A stretch of DNA of 64,000 nt, taken from the NCBI GenBank assembly GCA_019635355.1, contig JAHBZQ010000001.1:3410001-3474000 (forward strand). Reading direction: 5' to 3'. How positions within the stretch are numbered: position 1 is the stretch's first letter; every line of letters starts with the position of its first letter. This DNA comes from Rhizobacter sp. Its GTDB lineage: Bacteria; Pseudomonadota; Gammaproteobacteria; Burkholderiales; Burkholderiaceae_C. Below the pieces are notes generated by a model. The model saw only the letters and a program-made list of their open reading frames with translations. It had not been told where the DNA came from and made no database searches. The position numbers were made by a program, and so were the translations under genes. Below, piece by piece: positions 9,543-18,213 of this stretch.

Positions 9543-10465
9543 CGTTTTGGCCCCTTTTCCTTCTTCGCCTTGGCCGGCTCCTCGGCGGGCGGGGTGTCGG
9601 GGCGCGGCGGCATCTGGATGCCCACCGGCTCCAGCACCAGCACGTGGCGCACGCTGTCGGGCTCGGCGATCGGCGCGAGCGCGATGCGGGCGAAGCCGGT
9701 CTCGACCTTGCGGTCCACGCTCACCACCTTGGCCACCGGCAGGCCGGAAGGGTAGACGCCGTCAACGCCCGAGGTCGACAGCAGGTCACCGACCTGCACG
9801 TCGGCGTTGCCGGCCATGAAGCGCAGCTCCAGGCCCGCGCCGGCCGAGTTGCCGAAGGCAGCGCTGCGCGCCTGCGTGCGGCTGTTGAGCACGGGAATCG
9901 CGGCTTCCTTGTCGGTGAGCAGCGTGACCTCGGCGCTGTAGGGGAAGACACGCGTGACCTGGCCCAGCACGCCGGCCTCGTTGATGACCGGCGACGAGAT
10001 CACCAGACCGTCGCGGTTGCCGCGGTCGATGATGACCTTGCGGGAGTAGGGGTCGGGCGCGTCGTACAGCACCTCGGCGGTCTGCGACCGCACCTTGAGC
10101 GCGCCGCGCAACTCGAGCAGGGCACGCAGGCGGGCGTTCTCCTGTTGCAGCTGCTCGACCTTGGCGGCCCGCTCGGCCTGCTGCACCAGCATCACCTTGG
10201 CACGGGTCTCCTCACTGCGCGCTTGCTGCAGGCCGCCGAGGTAGTCGGCCGCGCCCTGCCACAGGTCGACCGGCGTGCGCAGCACCCGCTCGACCGGGTT
10301 GAGCACGGTGGCCACGATCGCGCGCAGCGGCTGCGTCACCTTGAAGCGTGTGTCGGCCACCATCAGGAAGAGCGCCAGCGCCGAGAAGAACACCATGCGC
10401 GTGAACGCCGATGGCCCCTGTCGGAAGAAGGGCGGCGGGGTCCGGTCAAGAGTGCCGAGAGGCAT
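9539..10465 (-). CDS. mreC: Rod shape-determining protein MreC
   Basis: MreC is the bitopic periplasmic scaffold that activates PBP2/RodA. The 308-residue protein has one membrane helix near residues 23-42, a coiled-coil rich in Glu, Gln and Ala around 70-115, and a beta domain containing VIIDRGNRDGL and GADL-like turns. A charged tail ends in KKEKGPKR. It is separated from mreB by 92 bases that include a terminator-like hairpin, so mreC expression may depend on partial read-through or an internal promoter. Confidence 0.94.
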   Translation of the reverse strand: MPLGTLDRTPPPFFRQGPSAFTRMVFFSALALFLMVADTRFKVTQPLRAIVATVLNPVERVLRTPVDLWQGAADYLGGLQQARSEETRAKVMLVQQAERAAKVEQLQQENARLRALLELRGALKVRSQTAEVLYDAPDPYSRKVIIDRGNRDGLVISSPVINEAGVLGQVTRVFPYSAEVTLLTDKEAAIPVLNSRTQARSAAFGNSAGAGLELRFMAGNADVQVGDLLSTSGVDGVYPSGLPVAKVVSVDRKVETGFARIALAPIAEPDSVRHVLVLEPVGIQMPPRPDTPPAEEPAKAKKEKGPKR

Positions 10466-10505
10466 GGTGAGCGCTGTGACTCAGGAAAGGCTCAAACGTT
10501 TGAAT

Positions 10506-10540
10506 TGAAAAAGCCGGCCACGCGATGCACGTGCCGGCTT
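10506..10540 (-). terminator. Rho-independent terminator after mreB
   Basis: On the minus strand AAGCCGG-C-CACG pairs with CGTG-CCGGCTT at 10511-10540, with one bulged base and a 7-base loop, and is followed by a run of T (10508-10512 read in complement). It sits between mreB and mreC. It would make mreB a partly separate transcript and lower expression of mreC-mreD-mrdA-rodA. Confidence 0.7.
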
Positions 10541-10557
10541 CGTGGTGCTGTTCACGT

Positions 10558-11601
10558 TCACTCGGAGGTAAAGATGGAGCCCAGCCGTTCCATGCGCTCC
10601 AGCGCCATGCCGCAACCACGCACCACGCAGGTCAGCGGGTCTTCCGCGACCAGCACCGGCAGGCCGGTTTCCTCCGCCAGCAGGCGGTCGAGGTCGCGCA
10701 GCAGGGCGCCGCCGCCGGTGAGCATCATGCCGCGCTCGGCGATGTCGGCGCCCAGCTCGGGCGGGGTCTGCTCGAGCGCGTTCTTCACGCTGGAGACGAT
10801 CTGGTTGAGCGGGTCGGTGAGCGCCTCCAGGATCTCGTTGCTGCTGATGGTGAAGCTGCGCGGCACGCCTTCGCTCAGGTTGCGGCCCTTGACTTCCATC
10901 TCCTTCACCTCGGAGCCAGGGAAGGCCGAGCCGATCTGCTTCTTGATGGCCTCGGCGGTGGGCTCGCCGATCAGCATGCCGTAGTTGCGGCGGATGTAGT
11001 TGATGATGGCTTCGTCGAACTTGTCACCGCCGACGCGCACCGAGCCCTTGTAGACCATGCCGCCCAGCGAGATCACGCCGACCTCGGTCGTGCCGCCGCC
11101 GATGTCGACCACCATCGAGCCACTGGCTTCGCTGACGGGCAGGCCGGCGCCGATGGCCGCGGCCATCGGCTCCTCGATCAGGTAGACCTCGCTCGCCCCG
11201 GCGCCGAGGGCCGATTCGCGGATGGCCCGGCGCTCCACCTGGGTCGAGCCGCAGGGCACGCAAATGATGATCCTCGGGCTCGGCTTGAGCATCTTCGAGT
11301 CGTGGACCATCTTGATGAACTGCTTGAGCATCTGCTCGGTGACGGTGAAGTCGGCAATGACGCCGTCTTTCATCGGGCGGATGGCTTCGATGTTGCCCGG
11401 CACCTTGCCCAGCATGGCCTTGGCTTCGGCGCCGACCGCCTGGATGGTCTTCTTGCCGTTGGGGCCGCCTTCGTGGCGGATGGCGACGACCGAGGGTTCG
11501 TCGAGCACGATGCCCTTGCCGCGCACGTAGATCAGCGTGTTGGCGGTGCCGAGGTCGATGGCCAGGTCGGTGGAGAAATAGCGACGCAGAGAAGCGAACA
11601 T
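10558..11601 (-). CDS. mreB: Rod shape-determining actin homologue MreB
   Basis: MreB forms membrane-associated filaments that position the elongasome. The 347-residue protein contains the actin-fold nucleotide motifs DLGTANTLIY near the N-terminus, VDIGGGTTEVGVISLGG in the middle and TGGGALL near the C-terminus. The ATG at 11601 is chosen because it gives MFASLRRYFSTDLAIDLGTANT, the usual MreB beginning. An upstream in-frame ATG at 11628 would add nine residues that the family lacks. It is divergent from gatC. Confidence 0.95.
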   Translation of the reverse strand: MFASLRRYFSTDLAIDLGTANTLIYVRGKGIVLDEPSVVAIRHEGGPNGKKTIQAVGAEAKAMLGKVPGNIEAIRPMKDGVIADFTVTEQMLKQFIKMVHDSKMLKPSPRIIICVPCGSTQVERRAIRESALGAGASEVYLIEEPMAAAIGAGLPVSEASGSMVVDIGGGTTEVGVISLGGMVYKGSVRVGGDKFDEAIINYIRRNYGMLIGEPTAEAIKKQIGSAFPGSEVKEMEVKGRNLSEGVPRSFTISSNEILEALTDPLNQIVSSVKNALEQTPPELGADIAERGMMLTGGGALLRDLDRLLAEETGLPVLVAEDPLTCVVRGCGMALERMERLGSIFTSE

Positions 11602-11881
11602 GTTCTTGTGTGTCAGATCGGCGAGCATGCGGCCGCGGTCAATGGCGCGCGGGTCATGCTGGGCGATGTGGGTCCGTGTTGGTGGCGGGTGGGGTGCTCA
11701 CGCATTCGACCAATACGACGGCGTGAGCGCAATTGGGTTCCGAGGCCTTTTGAAACAAGCTCGCAAACCCTTGCAAACTCTGGGTTTTCGAGGCGTCGAG
11801 GGGCGTGTGGATAACCGGGGATAATACTTCAACACCCCTGGTTTTCGATCCCGCGAAGACCCATCCAACAGTGGATTTCCC
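11602..11881. promoter_or_regulatory. Divergent intergenic region between mreB and gatC
   Basis: This 280-base gap should hold promoters for both directions. On the plus strand a -10-like GATAAT is visible at 11820-11825, about 57 bases before gatC, but I see no good -35 at the right spacing. On the minus strand TTGCGC and TCGAAT with a 17-base gap lie about 100 bases before mreB. Neither is strong enough to call a promoter firmly, and nothing else coding is visible here. Confidence 0.3.
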
Positions 11882-12181
11882 ATGGCCCTAGACCCCAAGG
11901 ATGTCGGCCGCATCGCCCACCTCGCCCGCCTCGAATTGCAGGCCGATGAACAAGAGGCGATGAGGCTTCAACTCAACGAGTTCTTCTCCATCGTCGAGCG
12001 CATGAGCGCCGTCGACACCAGCGGCGTCGAGCCGCTGTACACCCCGCTCTCCGCCGTGCGCGACGTGGGCCTGCGCCTGCGTGACGACGTGGTCACCGAG
12101 ACCAACGACCGCGAGCGCAACCTGCGCAATGCCCCTGCGTCGGAAGACGGCTTGTTCCTCGTCCCCAAGGTCATCGAATGA
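11882..12181 (+). CDS. gatC: Asp-tRNA(Asn)/Glu-tRNA(Gln) amidotransferase subunit C
   Basis: GatC is the small belt-like subunit that holds GatA and GatB together in the complex converting mischarged Glu-tRNA(Gln) or Asp-tRNA(Asn) to the amide. The 99-residue protein has the family opening LDPKDVGRIAHLARLEL and the central VEPLYTPL motif. It overlaps gatA by four bases (ATGA). The start at 11882 gives the standard family length. Confidence 0.95.
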   Translation: MALDPKDVGRIAHLARLELQADEQEAMRLQLNEFFSIVERMSAVDTSGVEPLYTPLSAVRDVGLRLRDDVVTETNDRERNLRNAPASEDGLFLVPKVIE

Positions 12182-13665
12182 AGGACCTGCATTCCCTGGG
12201 CGTGGCCGCGATGGGCCGCGCGCTCGACGCACGCGAGGTGTCGAGCACCGAACTCACGAAACATCTGCTCGCACGCGTTGCGGCGCATGAACAACTGGGC
12301 GCCTTCCTCGTGGTCGACGAAGACCATGCGCTGCAACAGGCCAAATCGGCCGACGCCCGCCGTGCCGCGGGCGAGCGTGGCGCGCTGCTCGGCGTGCCGC
12401 TCGCCCACAAGGACATCTTCGTCACCCAAGACCTGCCCACCACCGCCGGCTCGAAGATGCTCAAGGGCTATGTGAGCCCCTTTGACGCGACCGTCGTCGC
12501 CAAGCTGGCGCAGGCCGGCACGGTAACGCTCGGCAAGCTCAACTGCGACGAGTTCGCGATGGGCTCGGCCAACGAGAACTCGGCCTATGGCGCTGTGCAC
12601 AACCCCTGGGACGCGACCCGCGTGCCGGGTGGCTCCTCGGGCGGCTCGGCCGCCGCGGTGGCGGCCCGCCTCGTGCCCGCCGCCACCGGCACCGACACTG
12701 GCGGTTCCATCCGTCAGCCGGCCGGCTTCTGCGGCGTGACCGGCATCAAGCCGACCTACGGCCGCTGCTCGCGCTACGGGATGATCGCCTTCGCCTCCAG
12801 CCTCGACCAGGCCGGGCCGATGGCGCAGAGCGCCGAAGACTGCGCGCTGCTGCTCGACGCGATGGCCGGCTTCGACGAACGGGATGCCACGAGCGCCAAC
12901 GAGCCGCTGCCGGGCTTTGCCGCGTCGCTCGCCCAGCCGCGCGAGGGTGCCACCACGGCGCAACCCTTGAAGGGCTTGCGCATCGGCCTGCCCACCGAGT
13001 TCTTCCCGGCCGCGCTGGCCGCCGACGTGAACGGCGCGCTGCGCAGCGCGCTCGGCGTCTTCGAGCAACTCGGCGCGACGCTGGTCGACGTGAGCCTGCC
13101 CCGCACCGAACTCTCGATCCCGGTGTACTACATCATCGCGCCCGCCGAGGCCTCGTCGAACCTGTCGCGCTTCGATGGCGTGCGCTACGGCCACCGTGCC
13201 GAGAAGTACACCGACCTGCTCGACATGTACAAGAAGAGCCGCGCCCAGGGCTTCGGCCCCGAGGTGAAGCGCCGGATCATGATCGGCACCTATGTGCTCT
13301 CGCACGGCTACTACGACGCCTACTACCTGCAGGCCCAGAAGCTGCGCCGCATGATCGCCGACGACTTCCAGCAGTGCTTCGGCCAATGCGACGTGATCGC
13401 CGGCCCGGTGGCACCCACGGTGGCCTGGCAGATCGGTGCGCAGGGCGACGACCCCGTCGCCGCCTACCTCGCCGACATCTTCACGCTGCCCGCGAGCCTG
13501 GCCGGCCTGCCCGGCATGAGCCTGCCCGCCGGCTTCGGCGAAGGGGGCCTGCCCGTCGGCCTGCAACTCATCGGCAACTATTTCCAGGAAGCACCGCTGC
13601 TGCAGGCCGCGCACGCCTTCCAGCAAGCGACCGACTGGCACACGCGTGTGCCTTCGGGGTTCTGA
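12178..13665 (+). CDS. gatA: Asp-tRNA(Asn)/Glu-tRNA(Gln) amidotransferase subunit A
   Basis: GatA is the amidase subunit that releases ammonia from glutamine and channels it to GatB. The 495-residue protein shows the amidase-signature Ser-cisSer-Lys triad: K78 in LAHKDIF, the GGSSGGSAAAV motif with S153/S154, and nucleophile S177 in DTGGSIRQPA. Length and motif spacing are normal. It is coupled to gatC by overlap and precedes gatB by one base. Confidence 0.96.
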   Translation: MKDLHSLGVAAMGRALDAREVSSTELTKHLLARVAAHEQLGAFLVVDEDHALQQAKSADARRAAGERGALLGVPLAHKDIFVTQDLPTTAGSKMLKGYVSPFDATVVAKLAQAGTVTLGKLNCDEFAMGSANENSAYGAVHNPWDATRVPGGSSGGSAAAVAARLVPAATGTDTGGSIRQPAGFCGVTGIKPTYGRCSRYGMIAFASSLDQAGPMAQSAEDCALLLDAMAGFDERDATSANEPLPGFAASLAQPREGATTAQPLKGLRIGLPTEFFPAALAADVNGALRSALGVFEQLGATLVDVSLPRTELSIPVYYIIAPAEASSNLSRFDGVRYGHRAEKYTDLLDMYKKSRAQGFGPEVKRRIMIGTYVLSHGYYDAYYLQAQKLRRMIADDFQQCFGQCDVIAGPVAPTVAWQIGAQGDDPVAAYLADIFTLPASLAGLPGMSLPAGFGEGGLPVGLQLIGNYFQEAPLLQAAHAFQQATDWHTRVPSGF

Positions 13666-13666
13666 C

Positions 13667-15178
13667 ATGGCGACCACAAGCAAACTCATCCGCGGCTACG
13701 AGGTCGTGATCGGCATCGAGACGCACGTGCAGCTCTCGACGAAGAGCAAGGCCTTCAGCGGCTCGTCGACCCAGTTCGGTGCCGCGCCCAACACCCAGGC
13801 TTCGCCGGTGGACCTGGCGCTGCCGGGCACGCTGCCGGTGATGAACAAGGGCGCGGTCGAGCGCGCGATCCGCTTCGGGCTGGCCGTCGGCGCGAAGGTG
13901 GCGCCGCAGTCGATCTTCGCCCGCAAGAACTACTTCTACCCCGACCTGCCCAAGGGCTACCAGATCAGCCAGTACGAGATCCCGGTGGTGCAGGGCGGCG
14001 GCGTCGAGTTCTACGTGGGTGACACGCAGCACAAGGTCAACCTCACCCGGGCCCACCTGGAAGAAGACGCCGGCAAGTCGCTGCATGAAGACTATGCCGG
14101 CCAGACCGGCATCGACCTCAACCGTGCCGGCACGCCGCTGCTCGAGATCGTGACCGAGCCCGACATCCGATCGAGCGTCGAGGCCGTGGAATACGCGAAG
14201 GCCCTGCACGCGCTCGTGGTCTGGCTCGACATCTGCGACGGCAACATGCAGGAAGGCAGCTTCCGCTGCGACGCCAACGTCTCGGTGCGCAAGCCCGGCG
14301 CCGACTTCGGCACCCGCCGCGAGATCAAGAACCTGAACTCGTTCAAGTTCATGCAGCAGGCGATCGACTTCGAGATCCAGTGGCAGATCGACCTGATCGA
14401 AGACGGTGGCGAAGTGCAGCAGGCCACGGTGCTCTTCAACCCCGACACCGGCGAGACGCGGGCGATGCGCACCAAGGAAGATGCGCACGACTACCGCTAC
14501 TTCCCCGACCCCGACCTGCCGCCGCTCGTGATCGCGCCCGAGTGGGTGGAGCGCGTGAAGGCCGAGATGCCCGAGTTGCCACGCGTGATGGCGACGCGCT
14601 TTGTGCTGCACGGAGTTACGCCTTACGCCGCCGCTCAACTTACCTCTGAGCGCAGTTTTGCGGACTTTTTCGAAAGCTCGTGCATCAACAGTGCGGACAC
14701 TGAGTTTTCCATCGAGGATTGGCGCAACTCAGATCTTGTTCGCCTTTGTGCGAATCTGATGATCGGAGATGTCGCTCGGAAGCTTAACGAAGGGGGACCT
14801 CGGTGGCAGTTTTGGATTAGCCCAGAATCTTTGGGGCGTATCGCCATGCGCATCCACAAAGGCGTCATCTCGCTGAAGGCCGGCAAAGATTTGGTCGATG
14901 AGCTTTGGACTGAAGGCTGGCGAGATCAAAAACAAGAGCCTCCGAGCACGGTTGACCAGCTGATCGAGCGTTACGGCCTCAAGCAGGTAAGCGACACCGG
15001 CGAGATCGAGCGCATCCTCGACGAAGTGCTGGCCGCCAACGCCAAGTCGGTGGAAGAGTTCCGCGCCGGCAAGGAGAAGGCCTTCAACGCCCTGGTCGGC
15101 CAGGCCATGAAGGCGACCAAAGGCAAGGCCAACCCGTCGGTGGTGAACGAACTCCTGAAGAAGAAGCTCGCCGGCTGA
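13667..15178 (+). CDS. gatB: Asp-tRNA(Asn)/Glu-tRNA(Gln) amidotransferase subunit B (mosaic)
   Basis: GatB activates the mischarged tRNA carboxylate with ATP and accepts ammonia from GatA. The 503-residue protein opens with the family motif GYEVVIGIETHVQL and keeps the catalytic-cradle motifs KNYFYPDLPKGYQISQ, LEEDAGKS, NRAGTPLLEIVTEPD and RCDANVSVR. It ends with an ordinary YqeY-like tail (ANAKSVEEFRAGKEKAFNAL). Residues about 316-440 are different: their codons are much more AT-rich and the protein differs from what I know of betaproteobacterial GatB, including the WRDQKQEPPST stretch. The frame is intact throughout. The ATG at 13667 follows the gatA stop by one base. Confidence 0.95.
   Translation: MATTSKLIRGYEVVIGIETHVQLSTKSKAFSGSSTQFGAAPNTQASPVDLALPGTLPVMNKGAVERAIRFGLAVGAKVAPQSIFARKNYFYPDLPKGYQISQYEIPVVQGGGVEFYVGDTQHKVNLTRAHLEEDAGKSLHEDYAGQTGIDLNRAGTPLLEIVTEPDIRSSVEAVEYAKALHALVVWLDICDGNMQEGSFRCDANVSVRKPGADFGTRREIKNLNSFKFMQQAIDFEIQWQIDLIEDGGEVQQATVLFNPDTGETRAMRTKEDAHDYRYFPDPDLPPLVIAPEWVERVKAEMPELPRVMATRFVLHGVTPYAAAQLTSERSFADFFESSCINSADTEFSIEDWRNSDLVRLCANLMIGDVARKLNEGGPRWQFWISPESLGRIAMRIHKGVISLKAGKDLVDELWTEGWRDQKQEPPSTVDQLIERYGLKQVSDTGEIERILDEVLAANAKSVEEFRAGKEKAFNALVGQAMKATKGKANPSVVNELLKKKLAG
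14611..14985 (+). other. Low-GC mosaic segment inside gatB
   Basis: By hand count, 14641-14940 is about 52% G+C (157 of 300), against about 67% in the line of gatB at 14461-14520. Codons such as CTT, TTT, GAT, AGT and GGA cluster here and are rare in the flanks. Composition changes over a few codons at each end while the reading frame continues. The segment covers the helical and early tail region of GatB (residues about 316-440). It looks like a recombined fragment from a lower-GC donor or a very divergent allele. Confidence 0.6.
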
Positions 15179-15197
15179 GGCGGCCGGGGCCGCCGCC

Positions 15198-15896
15198 TTA
15201 CTTGACGGCGGACTTGGTGCCGCTGGCAGGGGCCGGCGGCGAGGCCACCACCGGCAGGCTGCCGGCCGGGGCACCGGCCCACAGCTTGCGCAGGCGGGCG
15301 AGTTCGGTGTCGTACAGCGAATCGATGCGCTTGATCTCTTCCTTCTGGTTCTGCACCAGGGAGCGCTGCGCAGTGGTCGCGGCATCGTTCGCATCGAGCT
15401 GCTGGCGCAGCTTGAGCGGCAGCTTCTTGCCTTTGTAGAACTCCATCTCGTCGAGCAGGGGCTTGCGCTCCTTCTGCAGCTCGACCAGCCGGTCTTCGGA
15501 GAACTTCACGCCCTTGCGCACGTCGTCGAGCGCGGCCTCGCGGGCCTTGCTGTGCGCCGCTTCGTCGGGAAAGCGGGCCAGCAGGTTGCGGTCGCGACGC
15601 ACCGCGTCTTGCTTGGCGGCGCGCTCCAGCTCGGCCTGGCGCTTCTTGGCCTCGGCCTCGGCCAGCTCGTCGACGGTCATGGTGGGCGGCACCACCTGCC
15701 TCACCGACCCGTCGGCGTTCAGCAGGCGTTGCTCGCGCGCCAGGCATTCGCGGATCGGCCGGTCGGAGGTGAGCCGGCGGCCGTTGCCGTCGACGCAGCT
15801 GTAGATCTGCGCGGCCTGGGCGCTCACCGCAAACAGGCCGACCAGCACACCAGCAAGGATCGGTCGGGTCACGGCAGGCAACACATCACACCCCAT
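15198..15896 (-). CDS. Secreted DUF4124 coiled-coil protein
   Basis: This 232-residue protein has a signal peptide (hydrophobic stretch ending SAQAA near residue 29) followed by a DUF4124-type motif, IYSCVDGNGRRLTSDRPI. A long charged region rich in Ala, Glu, Lys and Gln, probably coiled-coil, follows at about 70-205, then a Pro/Ala tail. It is likely periplasmic. Its start overlaps the end of pyrE by 11 bases on the same strand, so the two are probably co-transcribed. The function of DUF4124 proteins is unknown. The exact start is uncertain because GTG and TTG codons follow closely. Confidence 0.8.
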   Translation of the reverse strand: MGCDVLPAVTRPILAGVLVGLFAVSAQAAQIYSCVDGNGRRLTSDRPIRECLAREQRLLNADGSVRQVVPPTMTVDELAEAEAKKRQAELERAAKQDAVRRDRNLLARFPDEAAHSKAREAALDDVRKGVKFSEDRLVELQKERKPLLDEMEFYKGKKLPLKLRQQLDANDAATTAQRSLVQNQKEEIKRIDSLYDTELARLRKLWAGAPAGSLPVVASPPAPASGTKSAVK

Positions 15897-16563
15897 AGCG
15901 TTCTCGGTAAGCGGCCACGCGGGCGAAATGCTCGCCCAGGGCCGGGTCCTGGTTCGTCTTCAGATACTGCAGCAAGTCACCCAGGGTCGCCACGGCGGAA
16001 ACCGGCAGTTGGAGCTGCCGCTCTACAAATTGCACCGCCGACCAGGGCGCATCGGCGCCGTTGTCGGTGGCCTTCTCCTGGCGATCGAGGGCGATGGCCA
16101 CCGCACACGGCGTGGCCCCGGCCGACTGGATCATGGAGATGGATTCACGCACGGAGGTTCCCGCAGAAATCACGTCGTCGATGATGAGAACGCGGCCGCG
16201 CACCGGCGCGCCGACAAGCGTGCCGCCTTCACCGTGATCTTTGGCCTCTTTGCGGTTGTAGGCGTAGGGCACGTTGCGCCCGCCGCGAGCGAGTTCCATC
16301 GCCACGGCGGCCGCGAGCGTGATGCCCTTGTAGGCCGGGCCGAAGATCATGTCGAACTGGATGCCCGAGGCGACGAGCCTCGCTGCATAGAATTCCGCGA
16401 GGCGCGCGAGCTTGGCGCCGTCGTCGAACAGGCCGGCGTTGAAGAAGTACGGTGACAACCGCCCGGCCTTGGTCTTGAACTCCCCGAACCGCAACACGCC
16501 CGCCTCGACTGCGAACTTCACGAAGTCTTGAGCCAAGGTGTCGGCTTGCGTGCTCGGGGTCAT
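15886..16563 (-). CDS. pyrE: Orotate phosphoribosyltransferase
   Basis: PyrE joins orotate and PRPP to form OMP in de novo pyrimidine synthesis. The 225-residue protein has the PRPP-binding motif VLIIDDVISAGTS around residues 125-137 and the family segments GRLSPYFFNAG and FGPAYKGI. The ATG at 16563 gives the normal length and an N-terminus that aligns with the family. It is divergent from exonuclease III with only 15 bases between start codons, so its promoter must lie within the neighbouring coding sequence or overlap it. Confidence 0.95.
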   Translation of the reverse strand: MTPSTQADTLAQDFVKFAVEAGVLRFGEFKTKAGRLSPYFFNAGLFDDGAKLARLAEFYAARLVASGIQFDMIFGPAYKGITLAAAVAMELARGGRNVPYAYNRKEAKDHGEGGTLVGAPVRGRVLIIDDVISAGTSVRESISMIQSAGATPCAVAIALDRQEKATDNGADAPWSAVQFVERQLQLPVSAVATLGDLLQYLKTNQDPALGEHFARVAAYRERYGV

Positions 16564-16578
16564 GTCGGGGGAGTCTTC

Positions 16579-17364
16579 GTGTTTCGTCTGGTGTCTTTGA
16601 ACCTGAACGGCATCCGTTCTGCCGCCACCAAGGGCCTGCTGCCCTGGGCTGAAGCCCTGGGCGCCGATTGTATGGGGGTGCAGGAGATCAAGGCGCAGGC
16701 GGCCGACATCGCCGAGCGCTTCGACACCGTGCACGACATGACCGGCTATTTCCACTTCGCCGAGAAGAAAGGCTACTCGGGCGTGGGCCTGTACACCCGC
16801 AAGGAGCCGAGCGACGTGGTCGTGGGCATCGGTGCCCCCGAATTCGACGCCGAAGGCCGTTACATCGAATGCCGTTTCGACACACCTTCGCGCAAGCTCT
16901 CGATCATCAGCTGCTACTTCCCGAGCGGCTCGTCGGGCGAAGAGCGACAGCTCGCCAAGTTCCGCTTCCTCGCGCTGATGACGCCGTGGCTCACGCGCTT
17001 GAAGGCCGAGCGCGAGTTCATCCTGGTGGGTGACATCAACATCGCCCACAAGGAGATCGACCTCAAGAACTGGAAGGGCAACCAGAAGAACAGCGGTTTC
17101 CTGCCCGAAGAGCGCGCGTGGATGACCCACTGCCTCGACGAAATCGGCCTGGTGGACGTCTTCCGCACCCTGAACCAGAAGGCCGAGCAATACACCTGGT
17201 GGAGCAACCGCGGCCAGGCCTACGCGAAGAACGTGGGCTGGCGGCTCGACTACCACCTCGCCACGCCCGGCATCGCCGCGCTGGCCCGCAAGGAACACAT
17301 CTTCCTCGACCAGCGCTTCTCCGACCACGCGCCCCTCATCATCGACTACGACTTCACGCTCTGA
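16579..17364 (+). CDS. xth: Exodeoxyribonuclease III / AP endonuclease
   Basis: This 261-residue enzyme of the ExoIII family cuts DNA 5' of abasic sites and degrades 3' ends in base excision repair. Visible motifs are SLNLNGIRSA at the N-terminus, VQEIKAQ carrying the metal-binding glutamate, the central GDINIAHKEIDLKNWKGN region, RLDYHLAT, and the C-terminal SDHAPLI with the catalytic Asp-His pair. The GTG at 16579 is chosen because it gives the family N-terminus FRLVSLNLNG and follows a strong GGGGGAG at 16567-16573. Longer readings add unrelated residues antisense to pyrE. Confidence 0.93.
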   Translation: MFRLVSLNLNGIRSAATKGLLPWAEALGADCMGVQEIKAQAADIAERFDTVHDMTGYFHFAEKKGYSGVGLYTRKEPSDVVVGIGAPEFDAEGRYIECRFDTPSRKLSIISCYFPSGSSGEERQLAKFRFLALMTPWLTRLKAEREFILVGDINIAHKEIDLKNWKGNQKNSGFLPEERAWMTHCLDEIGLVDVFRTLNQKAEQYTWWSNRGQAYAKNVGWRLDYHLATPGIAALARKEHIFLDQRFSDHAPLIIDYDFTL

Positions 17365-17486
17365 GCGTGGGCCGGTCGGGTGAATAAGGCCTGCCGGCGT
17401 CATCTGTTTGGCCGATCTGGCGGCCGGGCCTCGTTCCTAGAATGAAATTCGCCTGCGCGGGCAGGCCTTTCCAAAGGAGGAACGAC

Positions 17487-18134
17487 ATGCGCCACCCCCA
17501 TTTCCTCGCCGCCGCGGCGGCCCTGTGCCTGAGCGGCGCTGCCCATGCCGGCGAGGTCTACACCGGCGTCGGCACGCACGGCCTGATGCTCGGCTACGCC
17601 CAGCCGGTGGCGCCGCACGTCACCCTGCGCGCCGACTACGCCAGCGCCGGCAAACGCACCCGCCAGGAGCGCGAAGAAGGCATCGACTACGACGCCAAGC
17701 TCACCTACAACCGCATCGGCCTCTTTGCCGACGCCTTTCCCTTCGCGCCGGGCGGGTTCCGCTTCACCGGCGGGGTGACCTTCAACAACATGAAGATCGA
17801 CATGGAAGGCCGCGGCAACGGCGGCACGATCAACATCGGCGGCACCGACTACACCATGTCAGCCAACGACCGATTCAACGTGAAGGTCGAGTTTCCGAAG
17901 ACCACGCCCTACGTCGGCATCGGCTACGGCCACCAGCTCAGCACCGGCTGGGGCTTCGTCTTCGACCTGGGCGCCTCGATCGGCAAGGCCAAGGTCACCG
18001 AGACGCACTCCGGCCCCAACCTGGGCCAGGCCTCGCAGGCCGACATCGACCGCGAGCTGGCCGAGGTGCGCGAAGGCGCCGGCAAGGTGAAGGCGATCCC
18101 GCTGATCGCCATCGGCTTCAACTACCGCTTCTGA
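17487..18134 (+). CDS. Outer-membrane beta-barrel protein
   Basis: The 215-residue protein has a clear signal peptide (hydrophobic run ending GAAHAG near residue 21) and then alternating polar/hydrophobic strands. It ends in the C-terminal phenylalanine (NYRF) expected for substrates of the BAM insertion machinery. The pattern suggests a small eight-strand barrel of the OmpW/OmpA-like class. The ATG at 17487 follows AAAGGAGG at a good distance, so an ATG-like start 45 bases upstream is unlikely. Function is unknown; small barrels often act as adhesins, gates or stress porins. Confidence 0.8.
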   Translation: MRHPHFLAAAAALCLSGAAHAGEVYTGVGTHGLMLGYAQPVAPHVTLRADYASAGKRTRQEREEGIDYDAKLTYNRIGLFADAFPFAPGGFRFTGGVTFNNMKIDMEGRGNGGTINIGGTDYTMSANDRFNVKVEFPKTTPYVGIGYGHQLSTGWGFVFDLGASIGKAKVTETHSGPNLGQASQADIDRELAEVREGAGKVKAIPLIAIGFNYRF

Positions 18135-18213
18135 GCCCGACCCGGGGCAGGGTGCGCCCGACCCAGGCATCCACCAGTCCCGCGCACGCGCCCTGCGTGC
18201 TACGGTCTGCTGG

